From Planctomycetales bacterium (GTDB lineage Bacteria; Planctomycetota; SZUA-567), in the NCBI GenBank assembly GCA_025997475.1, contig BNUQ01000029.1:1-23077 (forward strand): 23,077 nt of DNA, read 5' to 3'. The position numbers and the translations under genes are program-made. This document shows positions 22,364 through 23,077 of the stretch, one piece after another. Within the stretch, counting starts at the first letter, position 1; each line of letters starts with the position of its first letter. The notes under the pieces are model-generated. The model ran no database searches. It saw only the letters and a list, made by a program, of their open reading frames with translations, and was not told the DNA's origin.

Positions 22364-23077
22364 ATGAATGAAACTTTCCCTTTTCGGCGCGTTTGGCTCG
22401 GGTTATTATTTTTTTATCTTATCGCCCTCGGCGTGCGCATTCATTACGTCCACGAAAAAGACGGCGTTTTGATTGACGATGTCTGGACGGTGGTCTTTGC
22501 GCAATACAACAAGCACCACAACTTCTCCTCGCTGTTCGAGCCGCCGCGAACTTTCAGCGGTCGAGAAATCAAAGACCGGTTGCTCAACGATACCGGCGAA
22601 AGCGTCGGGCTGTTCAATGATTTATCCCGTCTGTGGGTCAACGACCTCGACTCGTCGCATCCGCCTTTTTACTACGCGCTCTTTCGCCTCGCGATGCTCG
22701 GCGTCGATGACGCCACTTTGTCCGCGATTATTTTTCGCGGCGCGATGTTGAATTTATTGCTTTTCACCGTTTCGTTTTTCGGCTTCTTTGCGACGCTGAA
22801 ATTGGTTCTGCGCGCCCCGCCGCCTGCCGCCGCGACTATCGTCTGGAAAAATTTGCTGGCGTATGATTTGGCGCCGGCGGTCGCGACGCTTTGCGCGTTT
22901 CTTTCCACCGCGACGATTTCCAACACTTTGTTTTTTCGCCCGTATCAATTGATGGAGACGTGTTTCATCGTCTTCGCTTATGTTTTTTTCCGTTTTTTCG
23001 ACGCACCTAAAACTACGGGGGGGGGGGGGGGGTTTTTTTTTTCTTCCCCGCGAACTTCTTTGGCGGGGTTTTATCTG
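22364..23077 (+). CDS. GT-C (GT39/ArnT-like) membrane glycosyltransferase, 3' end missing
   Basis: The first 238 residues of a multi-pass membrane protein that runs off the window. The ATG follows AAGGAG at 7 bases. The first helix (LGLLFFYLIALGV) is followed by a periplasmic loop with IDDVWTVVFAQ, where GT-C enzymes carry their catalytic acidic residue, then DSSHPPFYYALFRL, which matches the SHPPLYY block of lipid-linked sugar transferases. Two more helices follow (about 130-150 and 177-190), then FFRPYQLMETCFIVFAYVFF, like the R-x-Y-x-L block of the family. Reading then passes in frame through G16 T10 (23017-23042), giving Gly5-Phe3, and on to the window end. Substrate unknown. Pairing with the GT87-type gene suggests surface glycan or glycoprotein synthesis. 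Confidence 0.75.
   Translation, partial: MNETFPFRRVWLGLLFFYLIALGVRIHYVHEKDGVLIDDVWTVVFAQYNKHHNFSSLFEPPRTFSGREIKDRLLNDTGESVGLFNDLSRLWVNDLDSSHPPFYYALFRLAMLGVDDATLSAIIFRGAMLNLLLFTVSFFGFFATLKLVLRAPPPAAATIVWKNLLAYDLAPAVATLCAFLSTATISNTLFFRPYQLMETCFIVFAYVFFRFFDAPKTTGGGGGFFFSSPRTSLAGFYL
23017..23042 (+). repeat. Homopolymer tract G16 T10 inside the GT-C gene
   Basis: Sixteen G residues run directly into ten T residues. The frame is open in this assembly. The same composition, in reverse complement, occurs at 298-327 (A11 C19). Lying 35 bases from the window end, it may be the reason the contig ends here, and its length is uncertain. Confidence 0.7.

Overview
The window reads as one contig from a motile, Gram-negative-type bacterium of fairly high GC content. 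It carries a flagellar hook gene, two predicted lipoproteins, a chemotaxis operon, ClpB, NadD and two multi-pass membrane glycosyltransferase genes. Nothing here fixes the phylum. The CheD/CheX-containing chemotaxis set, the sigma-54 promoter in front of the hook gene and the CBM9-containing lipoprotein would fit a deep-branching group (PVC, Deltaproteobacteria-like or similar), but that is inference.

Layout. Bases 1-233 are probably not genomic: they contain degraded Illumina TruSeq P7 / read-2 adapter sequence in the correct order and spacing. A truncated PAS/histidine-kinase-like gene follows (+, 351-1064). Next come three minus-strand genes: clpB, a lipoprotein with a purple-acid-phosphatase-like domain that has lost its metal ligands plus a CBM9-like domain, and a proline-rich lipoprotein. 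flgE (+, 7518-9533) has a textbook sigma-54 promoter and is followed by a GT87-type membrane glycosyltransferase broken by a 13-G tract. A bidirectional terminator separates these from a long minus-strand block: HDOD protein, cheA, cheR, cheD, cheY, cheX-like, cheB, then two small overlapping unknown genes. The right end holds nadD (+), a secreted ankyrin-repeat protein (-) and a second membrane glycosyltransferase (+) that contains a 16-G/10-T tract and runs off the window.

How the genes fit together. The che block encodes the core of a sensory pathway: kinase, response regulator, CheY-P phosphatase-like protein, receptor methyltransferase, methylesterase and deamidase. It controls the motor to which the hook protein belongs. 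No CheW or receptor lies in the window, so both must be elsewhere.

Most striking signal. Nearly every intergenic gap carries a heptamer array fitting one degenerate 7-bp unit, RTTNANA, usually as two facing inverted arms around a small GCGCGAAGCGC-type palindrome. One copy (21089-21312) has perfect 32-bp inverted ends. The arrays sit directly behind stop codons and often supply the stop codon itself. This looks like a genome-wide hairpin repeat family that I do not recognise. Long G tracts in two glycosyltransferase genes suggest phase variation, but the adapter sequence means sequencing error must be excluded first.
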